A DNA stretch of 64,000 nucleotides. It comes from Belnapia arida. GTDB taxonomy: Bacteria > Pseudomonadota > Alphaproteobacteria > Acetobacterales > Acetobacteraceae. Of the stretch, positions 62,501-64,000 are shown piece after piece. A model generated the notes under the pieces. It was not told where the DNA came from, ran no database searches, and saw only the letters and a program-made list of their open reading frames with translations. How positions within the stretch are numbered: position 1 is the stretch's first letter; every line of letters begins with the position of its first letter. Location of the stretch: contig NZ_JAETWB010000008.1 in assembly GCF_016773205.1 (NCBI RefSeq), forward strand, positions 124,001 to 188,000. Direction: 5' to 3'. A program made the translations under genes and the position numbers.

Positions 62501-63719
62501 TCGGCACCAGGGCGCGCCACAGCCAGACATCGGCCGCCTCGGGGAAGCGGAATTCGTGCCCGGCGCGGGCGACGGCGGCCTCGGCCTCCAGCCGCAGCGT
62601 CAGCAGCGTGGCGGGCGTCGCCTCCTGGTCGCGCAGGAAGGCCTGGCCGCGCAGCTTCAGCAGACGGGCGGATTGCAGCTTGATCTCGTCGGGGTGGCAG
62701 TCGCGCCGCAGCAGCGTGTCCCAGATGTCGAAGGAAACGCGGCCGGCGCTGGCGATCGCCGCCAGCAGCGGGGCCGGTGCGGGCGTCGGGCGGCGCTGCG
62801 GCAGACGGTCGGCGGGGCCGGCCTCGGTGCCGTAATCCTCGAGGTCGATGACCACCCGGATCGGCGCCGGCGGGGCGGCAGCCGAGGCGGCGCTCGCCGC
62901 GGCGTCCCGGGCGGCGGCGAGGTTGCCGTCGCTGATCCGGTCGGCGCCGTCCGTCAGCAGGTGGCGGTAGAGGGCGAGGGGCTCGGCCGGCGCCTCCGGA
63001 TACTCGGCCGCGCAGGCGACGAGGTCGATGCCGGGATGCGGCGCCGCGCCGGCGGCGATGCCGCGGGTGAGGAAGTGGACCAGCGGGTTGAGGCCGAGGG
63101 CGGCGGCCTCCGGGTGGCGCGCGGCGTACCACGAGACGTCGAACAGGCGGTTGGGCGAGAGGCCATGCGCCCAGCCGGCCTCGACGAAATGGGTGAGCGG
63201 GTTGACGCGCGCGGCACGCAGCTCCGGCGCCTGGCCGAGGTAGAAGTCCGGGTCGAAGGCCGGATGGGGCGTGAGGCCTGCGGCGAAGCCCTCGCTCAGA
63301 TAGTGGTGGAACAGCCCGGCGGGTGGGATGCCGGGAACCTGGGCGGCGTACCAGGCGGGGTCGAAGAGCGGGTGCGGGCTGGCGCCGGCAGCAGCGCCGG
63401 CCAGGACGTAGTGGCCGAGCGGGGTCGCCGCGCGTTCCTGCCAGCCGGGATTGGCGGCGGTGTAGTGGGCCACGTCGAAAAGCGGGTGCGGTGGCTGCAA
63501 GGGCGCCTCGCGCAGTTGCCAGGCGACCACGCCGGCCGGGTCCCCCGCCGCCTCGGGATGGCGCTCGGCGAACCACTGCGCGTCGAACAGGCCGGAGGCT
63601 TCGATCCGCTCCACCTCGGCGGCGAGCAGGTCGTCCCGCTCGCCGAGGCCGGTGGTGAGCGGAGAGAGGGCGTCCAGCCGCGGCAGGAGCGCCGGGCGGG
63701 GGCGAAGGGAAACATTCAT
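59595..63719 (-). CDS. Large fusion: tandem repeats, HAD-like domain and WsaF-like GT4 glycosyltransferase
   Basis: 1374 residues from the ATG at 63719, with GAGG 9 bases ahead. Residues about 77-226 are four repeats of roughly 38 residues of the form PHPLFDxxxYxxxxP...PLxHYxxxGxxxG, with degenerate copies before and after. Residues about 325-535 are HAD-like: FDIWDTLL (330-337), ETKRGG (K488) and HVGDNLEADV. About 600-860 resembles the region found after HAD domains in polysaccharide enzymes. About 995-1290 is a GT4-type transferase (PIRGSGGHRTLFNLARRL, YLVQDLEALFNP, SRIPFEMMAAGCVPVDLY). Sugar and acceptor unknown; rhamnosyl transfer is suggested by WsaF similarity. Confidence 0.8.
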   Translation of the reverse strand: MNVSLRPRPALLPRLDALSPLTTGLGERDDLLAAEVERIEASGLFDAQWFAERHPEAAGDPAGVVAWQLREAPLQPPHPLFDVAHYTAANPGWQERAATPLGHYVLAGAAAGASPHPLFDPAWYAAQVPGIPPAGLFHHYLSEGFAAGLTPHPAFDPDFYLGQAPELRAARVNPLTHFVEAGWAHGLSPNRLFDVSWYAARHPEAAALGLNPLVHFLTRGIAAGAAPHPGIDLVACAAEYPEAPAEPLALYRHLLTDGADRISDGNLAAARDAAASAASAAAPPAPIRVVIDLEDYGTEAGPADRLPQRRPTPAPAPLLAAIASAGRVSFDIWDTLLRRDCHPDEIKLQSARLLKLRGQAFLRDQEATPATLLTLRLEAEAAVARAGHEFRFPEAADVWLWRALVPSTPPAALATLRQALLDHEFAAERRATRPDAIARELLRAAAGRAGYASDFYMPDGFMDRLLAAHGMDDGFLSRHVSCDSFETKRGGQLFPRILAEAGLPAQEVLHVGDNLEADVEMPRRHGLRSLRYVSPAEESRKAWFGEAFEALRGGDAGPHHRRILGLLEDLARAAPDADTAAGIRLSLFAFGFCLNAAEGALAAGAETLWFFTREGAFLREVHEAIRAADPFNLALPESSLLEVSRLATFGPSLPEFSAEALMRLWSLYGTQSMAGLAASLNLDAALMRRVAERHGLAADRPVRYPWKSPAVLRILEDAELRAAAGERLGGQRALLRAYLAERGFTPGATPRHCVDIGWRGTIQDNIALVSGAPTVGWYLGLFGFLNPQPPRSRKHGWLGNENLPGQGFALDEVAGLEMLFNAPGGSVRDYAEEGGRVVARRAPIPGEEAVIRGPVAAMQRGMLQAVAPLADYIRLHGLVAADLLPLARRLAQSLADRPPVADAFAALEHDETFGTGRSDKVGGAPLPARLEGKARGRLLEAARAGTTGLRWPAAALRTGEVRAWLDGIGPARRAALPTAFTLAHGPALLRGPGDRLGVYAPAPIRGSGGHRTLFNLARRLGALGWRLDVFLEGVGEGVEVAEHYLAGTSAVIHTQWHRHIACDLALATIAHSARFVAELPEARTRAYLVQDLEALFNPVSDAYLWNEASYTYGLRHITIGHWLSHLLRRQYATDAVPAGLGCDTALYRPRPEIAREEAVCFLYQPDKPRRTPQHGIHALRLLKQARPDVTIYVYGSDLPIALDFPVVNLGLMLDLGRLAELCARCKVGLCISASNPSRIPFEMMAAGCVPVDLYRYNNLLDHRAGTAVLAFDGEYSLAQAMQALLDDPAGWARRSAACMEDAAERSLDWEVEAAANHVLDLARGLPACPDWPCPPPYAEPPVVAAQEDRPGVRAFLRWQAEQAATRPGPAGEGG

Positions 63720-63841
63720 CGGGCCGCCTCGCGGAAAGGCCGGGACGGGTGGCCGACGGGTGACGGCGGCGCAACCGGGGCGCCTCGAAGCCTGCGCTGC
63801 TGCGGCATGTTTCCGTCCCGGCGGCGAACCGTCACGCTCGT

Positions 63842-63859
63842 TATCATTACAAAATGATA
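63842..63859. promoter_or_regulatory. AT-rich palindrome upstream of the large glycosyltransferase gene
   Basis: TATCATT and AATGATA around ACAA, 7 perfect pairs, 122 bases upstream of the ATG at 63719. Its low GC stands out sharply. It may be an operator or a part of the promoter; no T-run suggests a terminator. Nothing else is recognisable in 63720-63919. Confidence 0.4.
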
Positions 63860-63919
63860 GCACATGCTTTCTGGAATGCCAGGGTTTTGGCAAGGCATGC
63901 GCAGCGTTCAGACAGAATG

Positions 63920-64000
63920 TTATTTGAGCGTGACGTCCATGTCCTGGTCGTGGCACGGCATCACGCGGGCAGGGCAGGTTCCGGTGCGGCAGGGGAACGG
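63920..64000 (-). CDS. Possible 3' end of a further gene (cut by the window)
   Basis: An open minus-strand frame of 26 codons from the right edge ends in TAA and reads TGTCPARVMPCHDQDMDVTLK at its end. It could be the C-terminus of a protein encoded outside. It is too short to recognise, and a chance frame cannot be excluded. Confidence 0.25.
   Translation of the reverse strand, partial: PFPCRTGTCPARVMPCHDQDMDVTLK

Noticed and set aside
63040-63480. CRISPR-like or DNA repeat array in the large protein gene
   Set aside because: The repeats are at protein level (about 38 residues), with divergent DNA and no spacer pattern.
58977-63857. 1626-codon plus-strand open frame opposite the large glycosyltransferase
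   Set aside because: Low-complexity Arg/Gly/Ala translation and a strong gene on the other strand.

Overview
The window is very GC-rich, with long antisense shadow frames behind most genes. It reads as chromosome of an alphaproteobacterium, most likely an Acetobacteraceae/Roseomonas-like organism. That placement is an inference from GC content, the Bug-type binding protein, the multiplied dipeptide-type binding proteins, the DUF882 protein and the style of the polysaccharide genes. I saw no rRNA, tRNA, CRISPR array or insertion sequence.

Region 1 (1-21103) is nearly all minus strand. After the 3' end of a GH1-like glycosidase comes an import and oxidation block. In transcription order it holds an orphan GAF histidine kinase, six consecutive dipeptide/nickel-type ABC binding proteins, one set of permeases and ATPases, a small membrane protein, a molybdenum hydroxylase of the CoxS-CoxL-CoxM type (form II active site) and a Bug/TctC binding protein. 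Strong stem-loops lie in several of the gaps between genes, one of them over the ribosome-binding site of the fifth binding protein.

Region 2 (21310-42042) is an exopolysaccharide locus. It has a GtrA flippase, an initiating phosphoglycosyltransferase, GT2 and WecG/TagA transferases, an outer-membrane barrel, a type I secretion ABC/HlyD pair with small partner genes, a GH5 glycanase, two acyltransferases, a Wzy-like polymerase, GalE, a Wzc-like tyrosine kinase/copolymerase and a Wza-like export lipoprotein. A foreign-looking AHH-nuclease gene sits inside it between two large hairpins. No Wzx flippase was seen.

Region 3 (42122-45060) carries three periplasmic peptidoglycan enzymes: MepA, a DUF882/M15-like protein and an L,D-transpeptidase.

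Region 4 (45158-53646) is catabolic and redox in character. It has a zinc-free alcohol dehydrogenase/quinone reductase divergent from an HxlR regulator with a palindromic operator candidate, an SDR, an amidohydrolase, an NtaA-type flavin monooxygenase, a nitronate-monooxygenase-like protein, and a DUF35 + Cys-less thiolase-like + MaoC set suggesting acyl-CoA aldol chemistry.

Region 5 (53609-63719) is a minus-strand series that looks built to make a sulfated glycan. A 1374-residue repeat/HAD/GT4 fusion and a TPR-GT2 transferase are followed by a small ORF, cysD, a cysN-cysC fusion and a sulfotransferase-like gene overlapping it by 4 bases. The last 280 bases hold an AT-rich palindrome and possibly the 3' end of another gene.
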